From NCBI GenBank assembly GCA_036346205.1, contig JARFJB010000762.1, positions 3,259,501 through 3,323,500 of the forward strand: DNA of 64,000 bases, in the 5' to 3' direction. A program made the position numbers and the translations under genes. Below the pieces are notes generated by a model, which had not been told where the DNA came from, searched no databases, and saw only the letters and a program-made list of their open reading frames with translations. The number at the start of each line of letters is the position of its first letter. Within the stretch, counting starts at the first letter, position 1. This document shows, piece by piece, positions 27,020 through 38,483 of the stretch. The stretch is from Vesta saturnalis. Lineage: Eukaryota > Arthropoda > Insecta > Coleoptera > Lampyridae.

Positions 27020-30000
27020 TCATTAGTTTATCGTTCATTGACGCATTAATTAATAAAAAACAAATACTAAATGTGTATATTAATTTATAATTTCTGAAAA
27101 TATAATAACTTCTAGAGTTTGCTTTCACCACTGTGTATTAAGTATTAATAAACTTACATGATCGTTTAAAATGCGAAATGGGTTTATGCACCCAGTGCAT
27201 GTGTGTTAAAAGGTGCCTTAACATTCACCCACGCAAGCATATTAAATAAGGTTTATCATGTCAGTGAACAATAAAAATAAATTAGTTAATGCTGTATTGG
27301 ATCTACGTCGCTAGCGTGGAGTATGAGTTTGCTAAAGTTCACAGTAGATTATTACTTGTTGTATTTGTTTTTATTCACATAAGAAAAATCAAAATTTCAC
27401 ACATCACTAATAGTTGGAATACTTATCTTTTAGTTATCTTAGCGTGTATTCTTATTAATTTCTCCTATAAATTTAAACGTTTTGATAACAATTGCAGTTA
27501 TCGTCCTCAGTAAATAATAAATTTTTGAAGATTAGTTAAGATAAGCCTGCTATAATAGTTAGGGAATAAGCGCATGGCCTTCCAACCTGCAAAGTAAAAG
27601 TTAAAAGGAATAGAATAATACAAATTTAATTTCCTTTGATATCGTATCAATAACTTAATTTTTAATATTAAACGATAAGGCATAAAAATCCTCATTGTGA
27701 ATTTCTAATCCTTAAATTAAACAAAAATGGAGTAATACATTTTTTAAAATAATTTTGCAACCTCTTTCGTAATAAATTCATAACAAAAATAGGCAATACT
27801 GTAAAGACAACCAGTGGCGGCTAGCTATAAAGTACCCAGGAGCCATGCCACTAGCTAACGAAACAAAAATTCCATAATATGTATGATAAAGATTGACTAA
27901 GAATGTTACGACGAAATAGCATAATTAATTCCATAATTTTATTAAAAATTAAGTTATGTGTGTGGTTGAACCTGAAACAGCTCTACTACACATTCACTTA
28001 CGGCTGCTGCAATAGTAGGCGTCCTGACAGGAAGGAGGAGCACAATTGGACTGATAAAATTCGACTGGTGCCAGCTGAATTTTGACCCATAAGTATTACG
28101 CAATGATTCTACCAAATTATGGTATTTTCTATAGATGGAATTAATTAGAACGTAAAATACACAATCTAATTCTAAAGATAGTTCAGTGAAATTTAACCAA
28201 AATAATTGTTAAATGAATAACAGGATTACAGGTGTTTTACATTCGTACTATTCCTGCGTGAATTACGTGCACTGAACACGATACAAATTCAACTACGAAA
28301 AGCAACTAAATTGTAAGAATGTATTTCAAAATTTTTAGTTCATAACGAAATTTCCCGAATAGATATATCAATCTTTCACACTATAAACGAGCTGATAAGT
28401 GTAAATGCATAAGTTTTAGGGGGGGGGGGGAATAATTAAAATTCAGTAATTTTTTAAAGAAGAATTATTAGTTCCACACTTCTTCAGTGTTTAAGCAACA
28501 TCTAAAACGGTACAAAATGTACTGTCCTCGCCAGGAAAGTATACCGTCATTAATTTATGAATCTAGCTACCCAATTTGCTTATACTGTCGTCTCATATAA
28601 AACAGTGAATTAAATGTGGATGGTGAACATACGTAGTGCATTTGACGAAATCGACATACGGTATTGCATAAGCAAATGTAGTAGAAAAATCAAACCCATA
28701 GACGCGAAATAAGCTTGTTTTATATGCATACGAATTTAATTCTCATTTGACTAATCCTACATAACCTTCATTTGTTTGTTTATCCTTTGACTGTTTCCTC
28801 GTTTCCTACATTTACTTCTTTTAATCATCATTTATTTCACGCTTTAAAGAAAATGGGGGCCCCCTGATATCAGTATCTGCTGTCCAAGAAGTAAATATAA
28901 CATTAAGTGTTTACATCTTAATTCATTACAATCACGAAATTACAGTGTGCGGCAAGCGCCTTGGGTATATCTCGGAAGACGGCAAGAAATATCAAGCCTC
29001 GAGATGTTGTAACAAAACGATCACGCAAGAAAACAAAATCTGACGATTACCTGAAACATCCAAAATGGACGTAAGGAATACGTTATACAAGTATGTATGC
29101 ACAAAGTGAGTAATATTACACCACAATCTTTTATACATGTTTGACATACTAATTTATTTACTGAAAAACATGTCACAGTTGCAAGTTTAAATCCAGAAAT
29201 TCGTAATAGCCACATACCTATTAATAAGCGACAGAAGTCTTCATCGTGCAATCCAGTCGGTAGGATTCAAATTCAAAAAAGACTCCAACTGTAGAGCTTT
29301 ACTGAAAAAAAATTACACCGAAGAAATGCGAATTCAATTTCTTAAACAATAGATTGGGTCAAGAGATCAATTCACCTAATCGTCGGCAAGTATACTCTTT
29401 TAATTAAAATGGTATAAACGGGAAGAAATGTTGAACACCGTAGTTCATAAACTGATTATTAACATCGGACACTATTCTGAAAGCTCGGATATAGATAGTG
29501 ACCCCGATTAGAAGTTTAACACTTTGAAAACAATGTTTCTATAACCTACAACTAGTATAATACAAGTGTGTTAATCCATATTTAATACAATCAATTTCTA
29601 TTAGTGATGTATTTCAATTATGTAAGTACAATATATTTGTAAAATGCTTTTCAAGATGATAGTCACATATTTCCCATAGAATTTATGTTCCACATTAAAT
29701 ATCGGCTTTGTACGAATAATAGTTAAATTTTATTTAGGCACTTAACATCCATTTCATATAATAATGTTACCATCTTATTGTGGGCCATCATTGCTACTAA
29801 ATTGGTAACAAGAACAAGAAATTATGATTATGAAACGTAGTAGCCTTGCGAGATGTAAATAGTGCAGCTAGATAAGTTGTTCCATGCAATTGTTTAACCG
29901 ATAAATTTAATTTTCAAATTATCAAATTATCAATTGTCTATTTTTTGTAATTCTGTAATTCTTGTTTTAGACGAAATTTTTTATAGAGGGTTACTCCGTT

Positions 30001-30580
30001 CATCCTAATCCAGATGGAATTTTCATTCGCAAGAATCAAACGCTGTTTTAAAAAGAACCGCAAGGTTATTATATATACTAACATATACAGAAATAAAATA
30101 AAAGTGTGATTTAGAATTGCCTAATAGTTTGGTGACAGCTTTAAATGTTAATATTAATCTATTACGTGTACGTTAGTAATGATAAAGGTTTTAAATATTG
30201 ATATTTTACAATATGAAAAAAAAACATTTCCAACTAAAAGAAAATGGTTGGGGGGGAGTTGAACGTGTGGCCCGCGTGGCTCATCCAAACACGTGGCTTA
30301 CGAACCACCACTGAAAACAACAATAATAATCTATGTCAGATAGAAGTTAAAACCTACTTGCCAGATAGAAATTAGGGATGCTCGTATAGATGCAATTTCA
30401 AAAAAATTCCAAAACCGCCTGCTTCTATAAAACAGTATTGATAACGCTATTTAAGCATTTTAAATCTTATTTAATTAATTTTTAAGGCTCATTTTGCATG
30501 GGATTAAGAAGCTCTGTAAAGAAAAAGTTATCCATAGTTAAATCATGTTTAAAAAATGTGTTAACACAGTTTCTAATTTA
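27020..30580 (+). repeat. Dispersed family F, copy B, split by a hAT element
   Basis: Same order of landmarks as copy A up to AAAATAGGCAATACTG (27785-27801). It resumes with AACAATAATAATCTATGTCA at about 30316 and continues to about 30580. There the LINE copy 2 tail begins, so the right end of B is lost. The gap between the halves is a 2.5-kb hAT-type insertion. Confidence 0.8.
27812..30313. mobile_element. Non-autonomous hAT-type element
   Basis: Ends CAGTGGCGG and CCACCACTG are the usual hAT type. The flanking 8-mers AAGACAAC (27804-27811) and AAAACAAC (30314-30321) agree at 7 of 8 positions, as expected for a target-site duplication. The uninterrupted relative (copy A) confirms the insertion. 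No transposase frame is seen in 2.5 kb. A G-run lies at about 28421-28431. Confidence 0.8.
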
Positions 30581-32195
30581 TTTTTTTTTTATGATTGTGG
30601 ACCTGAACAGGCTAAATTTGGCCTATCGTGTTAAAGCACTCAGGAACACTTAGGAGGACGGATAGAGGGATAATGAATTGCCAATAGATGCCTATGAACA
30701 GCTACCCTAAATTTTATCATATCATAAGTGAAAGGGAAACAGGAACTAGGGAGATTATTCCAGTGTTAGGAACCGTGTAGAAAAATGTGGATTGCGCCCG
30801 TTTGGTACGACAAGTGGAGATTTGAACTGCATACTGACGATGTGAATGAGCCAACCGAGTGTTTCTCGCAAAGAGAACCCGAGATGGTGTCAAAGAATAT
30901 AATTCAGCAGCACAATAGCCGTTGTAATAACGATAATACAACAAAAGAACTGAAACCATCCTTCTATGATCAAGGGACTGTATTTGAGAAGTTAAGAACG
31001 GGTCATTTATAAGCCTAATCGCTCTCTTTTGAATACGATCAACGATGTCGAGAGCGTATTGAGGAGCACTAACCCAGAGGTAAGAATTATATTCCAGATG
31101 AGGCCGAATTTGGGCCTTATACAGCAAAAGGAGTTGTCGAGAGGTAAAGTACTGCTTAGATCTGCACGAAAATCCTATTTTACGAGCAGCTGTTTTGGTA
31201 GCTGACAGAAGATGGTCAACCCATTAGAGATTTGAAGATACAGTCGTACCCAAAAGAATAATAGAGTCTGAAAACTTAAGAACTGAGTCATTCATACTTA
31301 CAACAGGAAATGATCAATCTTTTTTGGCGGACACAAGGCAACACTGAGCTTTGTTAGCATTAAATTTAACTAGATTATTGCTTCCCCATTCGAGAATACG
31401 TTGAATGTCTTTGTTGATTGAATTTGCCATTTCAGCTTTAATTTATTGATTTGACATAGAAGGTGGATTATCACTATGAGTAGACTGAGATGAACTACAG
31501 TGAAGAGTGCTATCGTCAGCAAAGAAATGGATGGGGTTAGTTGTTGAAGAAATAAGGTCATTACTTACAGCAGAAAAAGTGTAAGCGCTATAACGGATCC
31601 GTGAGGTATGCCCGCGTTAATGCTAACTTCTTTTGAAAAAAAGCCATCAACTACGTCACGTATTCGTCTTTTATCAAGGAAACTAGAAACCCAGTTGATG
31701 AGCGTATCATTTAACCCAAACGAGGTGAGTTGGGCAAGTAAACACTTATGCCAAATTTGGTCAAATGCCTTTGAGATATCTAAAGTGACCATAACTGTTT
31801 CACCGGACTGCTCTACTGTATTGTTTCAAACTTGGGTCACATATGAAAGAAGATCACCTGTTGAACGACTTTGCCTAAACCCATATTGGTGGTCACTATG
31901 GAGTTTATTAGTTTCAAGGAACGTGAGCAGTTGATGATTGATGGCTTTTTCCATGATTTTAGACAAAATGGAAGTGATGGCAATTGGTCGGTCGTTTGAG
32001 GGATCGGTCTTATCGCCTTTTTTGGGAATAGCTTGTACATTTGCTAACTTCCATGATGAAAGGAGTTCCCCAGAAGGCAAAGAGATCGTATAGAGCTTAG
32101 ATAGGACTGGTACTAGTTCGAACGAACATTTCTTTAAGACAATAGCTGGGATACCGTCTGGGCCAGTCGCCTTATTGAGATCAAGCAGATCATGA
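30580..32195 (-). pseudogene. Jockey/CR1-like LINE, copy 2, 5'-truncated
   Basis: Minus-strand RT relic of the same family as the copy at 38.5-41.2 kb. From 32195 downwards it reads LDLNKATGPDGIP, SSWKLANVQAIPKKGDKTD, GFRQSRSTGDLLSYVTQV (31826-32080), LDISKAFDQIWHKCLLAQL and INAGIPHGSVIALTLFLL (31565-31792). A shifted FADDSTLHCS box follows near 31525. The C-terminal part LYKAQIRPHLEYNSYLWVSA runs to SLSLMI (30717-31127). The 3' UTR ends in an A-run at about 30582-30590 (a T-run on plus). The 5' truncation near 32195 removes the endonuclease, a normal outcome of LINE insertion. It lands in family F copy B. Stops and frameshifts make it dead. Confidence 0.85.
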
Positions 32196-32199
32196 ACTT

Positions 32200-33834
32200 G
32201 TAATTAAATGGTACGTACAGGCTAAATATAGGTAAAGTACATATACCAAACAAATAAAACGTGCAGGTAAGTAAAGTAGGTATTTGAAATAGCAAAGTTT
32301 ACACGAAGATTTAATAAAATTTTAAGTACACGAGCAACAAGTTAAAAGCAGTACAACAAGAATTGACTTAAATTGAATATACAATATACAACATGTTCTC
32401 TGTTTTAAACGGTACCAGTCTGCTGTTATTGATCAGATCATAGCTATAATGATTTAATAAACAGCAGATGGTGGATGCAGAGTGTACTATTAAACATGAG
32501 TACTCTTAAACGAAAACCACGTGAGCCCAGTGAAACTTGTACAATTTCCTCACACCTGCCTACATTATCATACTAAAAACTTACCACGTATATGCAAAAT
32601 CTATACAAAGATTTTATTTCCGAGCTCAATGAAAAAAGAGTGTTAGTTGCAATTTAGTAGCTTAGAATTTATATCCCCACTTATTTGGAGTTACATTAAT
32701 CGATTTCAAACAGCGTAACAATTTAGCTAAGGCAAAATTTTACGTGTAGTAGCACAACTTTCAAAACAAAGCATAAATATGGAGTAAAATAGTATAAACA
32801 AACTTATGCACATCACAAGTTGAGGTAGAAATAAACAAAACAAACGCGTCCACTTCGATACAAACAACATAATGGGAACATTGCATAATTTAATTTAAAA
32901 TTTTGCTCTTTACTGTCTAAATTTGCTAGAAAACATTTTCTGTGCGTTTCCATGGTTTGTAAATTCTGTTGTCGTTTGTTAATATGTTTGTTAACACTTT
33001 TCCATTCGTGCAGAAGGGAATGACTGCAATTGCTATTGAAAAGTTTAAAACTTGTAAAAGTTGCTGTTAAATGAACGCCTTCAACCAAAAAATATAAGAA
33101 CTTTAATTATGAACTTTAGTGGTCAAAGTTTTCCTTTTCATATATTTCTTCCGGTTTTTATAACTGTTTCTAATTAAACTTAAATGTATAGTTTCTAAGG
33201 AGGAATGTTTTTTTGTTACTGATTATGACGTCGTATCACACTTATGTTTCTTATAATTCTTTAACCAACAAGTGTGTTAATAGAGGCGATTAATAACCGA
33301 GATATTTTGGAGGATGAATGAATTAAACACATTAGTGATCGAGACCATTAATCGTCAATTAGCAGATCAGTTAGTTACAATATTTTTCCTTCAATCCTAT
33401 ACCTGCTAAAAACTATCAGAAGTATTTTTAAAATTGCAATTTAAAGTAGGGTCATGCAACCAAACATGCGAGCAATACGAGTGGGACTAGAGTTAGTCCT
33501 TAAAAACATGGCACAAAGTTCAACATAAAAAACAACTATCACTTTGGACAACTTTCATCAGTTTCATGATTACACTGTTAACTGTAAAGGCTTGTTTGTT
33601 CATTCATCAGTCTATTCCTACATTAATTGTGACCTGCTATATTGGTTGACATAAAGATGGATCTATAATATTCCCTTCATGGAGGGGTTACATATGTATA
33701 CTTCATACATATATAGTTACTGTTTCTTAATTGTTTATTTATTCACAAGTGGTAATTTACTTATAAAATTGTTTATGAATCCGTTAATGCGTTTTGGCAA
33801 AGAAGAATGGAAGAGACGCATTTCCAGTAAAAAA
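32200..33834. other. No recognisable gene
   Basis: AT-rich sequence. The minus frame 32813-33088 (91 codons) has no recognisable motif and no supporting splice pair. Confidence 0.45.
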
Positions 33835-34185
33835 TTAAAAAAAAATTATCCGTAACTTAAAACCAGTATGTTTTATGGAATAGAATAGTGAGAAAATAAT
33901 ATAGCTAGTCATTTTCGCACCAAGTAGAGTAGATTTACAGTTCTTTCTAACTTTAACGGAAATATGGTGAATATCAAGATAACTGGACGGTTTGTGGGAG
34001 GTAAATGGTTCACCATCATTCCTCGTATCGTCTTGGATATTTAAACAATTTTCCCAGGTACTTGCCATGCGATGTCGAATGTTGAAACTAATGATTTGTC
34101 CATTTGGGTAATGAATAATCAGTAATGGGTAGACAGCAGGCAGAGAGGGAGATGTAGCAAAATGATACACCCAAAAGTGGAGCAC
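33835..34185 (-). other. Unrecognised 116-codon frame
   Basis: Open minus-strand frame starting MLHFWVYHFATSPSL and containing NGQIISFNIRHRMASTWENC. It is longer than expected by chance in such AT-rich DNA, and its upstream flank (34190-34500) is less AT-rich. It could be an exon or an old transposon piece. I see no domain. Confidence 0.2.
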
Positions 34186-34733
34186 GCCTCACTCGTGAAC
34201 TCGCTGACCATTTACACTTGTACACTCCTTCACTTTACACTTTGTAGTCCTCTGGTTTCACTGTGGCAACGCTCAAGGAACGAAATCACACGTAGAATTG
34301 ATAATTTATGAGCGTAAACCGTGAATAGTGGGCCCTGTTGGGGTGCATAAACGTCTGTTCTGGCAAACGGATTTCGTCGAATATCAATGCCGACAATAGA
34401 GGTAGAATAGACCAGACCTATGTGTGTTCTCGACGACGGAAATATTCCCCACTTTTTCTTTGAGAATCTTAGGGGGTAATTGCGCCATTTACCCCCAAGA
34501 ATCTGCGCTTGCTTGTAATGTGGGTTGCATATACTAAAACTATTGCGAAAAGTGGTCTAACTTCTAACTTTTCAAACGAAACCATGCATTAATGAATTTA
34601 TTAATAAACGATTGATGAAAAATTTAAAAACCAATTTTTCGAAAAGAGTTTCCTAGAAAAAAATGTATACTTACGTGTTAGTTATTTACATAAACGCAGC
34701 GCTTGTGATAATAAATCAATAAAACCAATTATT
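34186..34733. other. No recognisable gene; contains a palindrome
   Basis: A GC-richer patch, then AT-rich sequence. A near-perfect palindrome lies at 34462-34503 (GGGGGTAA opposed to TTACCCCC). Confidence 0.45.
34462..34503. repeat. Short palindrome
   Basis: AGAATCTTAGGGGGTAAT pairs with ATTTACCCCCAAGAATCT with few mismatches. Possible MITE footprint or cruciform; function unknown. Confidence 0.6.
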
Positions 34734-35935
<1,202 letters not shown>

Positions 35936-36063
35936 CTTTTTTGTGTTAACAAATATTGAAAGTCTGTCTTTAGATGCTGAAAAGGACCAAAAAGTAATAG
36001 GGGTTGCAATTTGTACGAACTTTTTTCTCATCGGAAACATGGTCAAATCGGGGGTCAAAATGT

Positions 36064-36125
36064 AGCAAGCGGTCACCCATCCTAGTGTTCACCGCACCCG
36101 GCGTTGCTTAACTTCGGTGATCGGA
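36064..36125 (-). pseudogene. 5S rRNA-derived fragment
   Basis: On minus this reads TCCGATCACCGAAGTTAAGC and continues to GGATGGGTGACCGCTTGC. It matches animal 5S rRNA from about position 38 to 100, with roughly ten differences from the insect sequence as I remember it. The piece covers the internal control region (A-box, intermediate element and C-box) used by Pol III. The 5' third and the 3' end are absent, so it is no intact 5S gene. It is probably a SINE head or a processed fragment. Confidence 0.75.
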
Positions 36126-37138
36126 AAATTATTAATATAGATTTGATATATAATTTTCGATACTTTTATAGAAGCGAGAGGCTTTGTTTTTTTAACTTAG
36201 CGTCTAGATGTCTATGAAACTCTATCTGACATGAAGTTTTAAACTTGTAAACCGCTAAATAAATGACTGCAATCTTGGTTTGCATAGAATGCTGGATGTT
36301 GAATATACGTCTTAATCTACGACGTATATGACAAAAATATTTCAATTACAACTCGATAAATGTAACGAACGGGTGGTGTTAATAAATTAAAACAGAAGTT
36401 ACAGCCATCCCCCCGTTCCAATAATACAAATAAAACTTGTTTGAAACTTGTAAATTAATTTTGCAGTATAAGTGGTAGAAGCTGTGTTGATAAGACTTGG
36501 GTTTCAAATTTAAGGGCAACTACATGATTTCTGTTATATTAATTCTGTCTGGAAATTCACTGAATATAATGGTAACTGCATAATTTATTTATATTACGGC
36601 ATACTCGTATAAAACAAACAAGAATATAGCAGCACGTCAAGTTGTGTGTCTAAATATTATCTATTTAAGCATTAATTTTTCATGTTCCTCATAGCCAAAT
36701 ACACAATTACAGTGAAGATAAAACGAGTTTCTCCATAATGCCCCGTTCGAACTAGAGCAAATAGTAAAATGCTTAAAGTGGGTTTACATTCATATATACG
36801 CGTAATACCGAATTTAATAAAACGACTAAATATTCCGGTTTCGTTAACCTAATATCAATATTTGAACAATTAATCTGCTTTAGCACTTTAAATATGCTAT
36901 ATTTAGAGAAATAATTTCTTAAACTATTGTATAAGTATTGATTTCGTTGTGTGCTGTAGGTAATTTACGTTTCAAAACACTGGATTGTTTATCTTGTCAA
37001 GCAAAAAATAAGCTCTGTTTTTACACAATGTATAACTGATAAGATTTTCGAAATATTAAACCCTAACAATTTAGTGATGCTTAAACTAATAAACAGATCC
37101 TAAGGTTGGGGTAACTTAGCAGCTGAACGTTATTAGCC
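36126..37138. other. No recognisable gene; family F fragment at start
   Basis: About 36180-36265 (CTATCTGACATGAAGTTTTAAA) resembles the internal unit of family F copy C. The rest is AT-rich with nothing supported. Confidence 0.45.
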
Positions 37139-37302
37139 AGTGTTGTAATGTATCTAGCTATATGTAACTAGATACAGTATCTAGATACTTTTACTGTATC
37201 TGAAACAGCAACTAGGTACTTTGTTCCTTCCAGTAACTGTATTTGTAACTACTTACATTTCTTGTGTAACTAAATATCTAAAAATACACAGATACATTTC
37301 TT
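37139..37302. mobile_element. Possible hAT left terminus
   Basis: CAGTGTTGTAATG is a plausible hAT end. It is followed by many short GTAACT and TATCTAG repeats typical of hAT subterminal regions. A BED-finger exon follows at 37957, so this may be the 5' end of that element. No partner right end was found. Confidence 0.4.
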
Positions 37303-37561
37303 GCTAACGTGCAGTTTCATACAGAATTGGAAAGAAAAAATCATGCGTTTGGGAACAATTAAAAAATTGAAAACCATGCGTTTTGTCTGTTCGCGGGTCG
37401 ACGTAGTTACTATACGAATGCGATATGATTCGACACCTCAGATATGAGGAGACTGTAAACAAAGGAACATAAGCTGAAGGATGAGGATGGTGCCGATGTG
37501 TGGCGTCATCTATTTTAGATAAGAAAAACAAAACTACTGTAACCTAAGAGAAAGGAAAAGT

Positions 37562-37629
37562 GCACGAGCCGGGAACCGAACCCGCACCAAAAGCGTGGAA
37601 GACGACTCCTACCGCTACACCACTAGCGC
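37562..37629 (-). tRNA. tRNA-like sequence, probably a pseudogene or SINE head
   Basis: On minus it begins GCGCTAGTGGTGTAGCGG (A-box-like) and contains GGTTCGGTTCC, one base from the B-box consensus. The ends GCGCTAG and CTCGTGC pair at six of seven positions. The T-arm pairs at four of five, and the anticodon arm is imperfect around TCTTCCA. At 68 bases with a poor D-arm it is short for a functional tRNA. The identity is uncertain (Gly-TCC-like by resemblance). Confidence 0.45.
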
Positions 37630-37956
37630 TATATCAGTTTAACATTGAAAGTGTTATTTAAACCAATTATAAAAATACCGATTTATGTAGATAACGCATG
37701 CGCAATTTGTCATCCGCAGCATACTACTGTCTTTCTTCATGTCCTATGTTACTTTGCTGACCGCCTCATCAGATATGAGCTTGTTAAGCGTTTATTACAT
37801 TTCCAGTTTGTTTATGCTTTGTTCAGCAAATGTGTATGTTTTATCTTTTGTGGTTTTGTAGCACAACTGGTTTCGGTGTTTCAATATTGCACGTTCGTTT
37901 CTGAGTATTTTTAAGTAAAATAGATTTTAAATTGAAAATTTAATGTCAATCTCACA

Positions 37957-38166
37957 ATGACGGTCCCTTCAGGCAGTAATTCCTATCATTTACCACTTGT
38001 GTTGGGTGAACAGTTTTTTGAAATAATCAACATACTAGATGAACAAGATCCTTTAGAACCAAATGCTTCCTATAAACAATTAAACGCAGAATGCCAATTT
38101 TGTCCATCTAAAACAATAATTAGCGGTATCAAGAACTCGACAGGAAATTTTCACACTCATTTGCGA
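37957..38166 (+). pseudogene. hAT transposase, BED-finger exon
   Basis: An open frame starts MTVPSGSNSYHLPLVLGEQ and ends with CQFCPSKTIISGIKNSTGNF followed by HTHLR. The CxxC, STGNFHTHL spacing is a BED-type zinc finger of hAT transposases. At 38167 the sequence continues GTAAGT, a consensus 5' splice site just after HLR, where the usual distal H should follow in the next exon. It pairs by context with the hAT core at 43.2-44.4 kb. A LINE now sits in the presumed intron. Confidence 0.7.
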
Positions 38167-38483
38167 GTAAGTTGATTTAGTTTTAGTTTTAATTGTCAAC
38201 ATAATTATTTTTATAAACTAAACATTAAATTGCAAAAAAATCTTATTCTGTATTTTGAAATTTACATTAATTTTGTATGGTTAATTGCTGTTCTGTATAC
38301 AGTTATGAAAAAATATTATCGCGGGTCTGACTTATAATAAGTAAAACAAAAACAGTATACTGTAATGTATAATGGTATAATGGTGCAAGGTATAATGTTG
38401 TAATAAATAGTGTAAATGAATGTTTTAAAGCGTTCTATATACAAATAGTTAAAGTAACTAGATAGGTGGTAGGCATGTATACT

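Noticed and set aside
29021..29251. 76-codon minus frame as a possible hAT transposase exon
   Set aside because: No BED finger, catalytic or dimerisation motif; most likely chance within the non-autonomous element.
24096..30580. CRISPR-like spaced direct repeats
   Set aside because: The direct repeats are two long diverged copies of family F, not short identical repeats with unique spacers, and the DNA is eukaryotic.
31608..31934. 108-codon plus frame at 31.6-31.9 kb
   Set aside because: Shadow of the minus-strand LINE reverse transcriptase; the same shadow recurs opposite copy 1 at 40446-40676.
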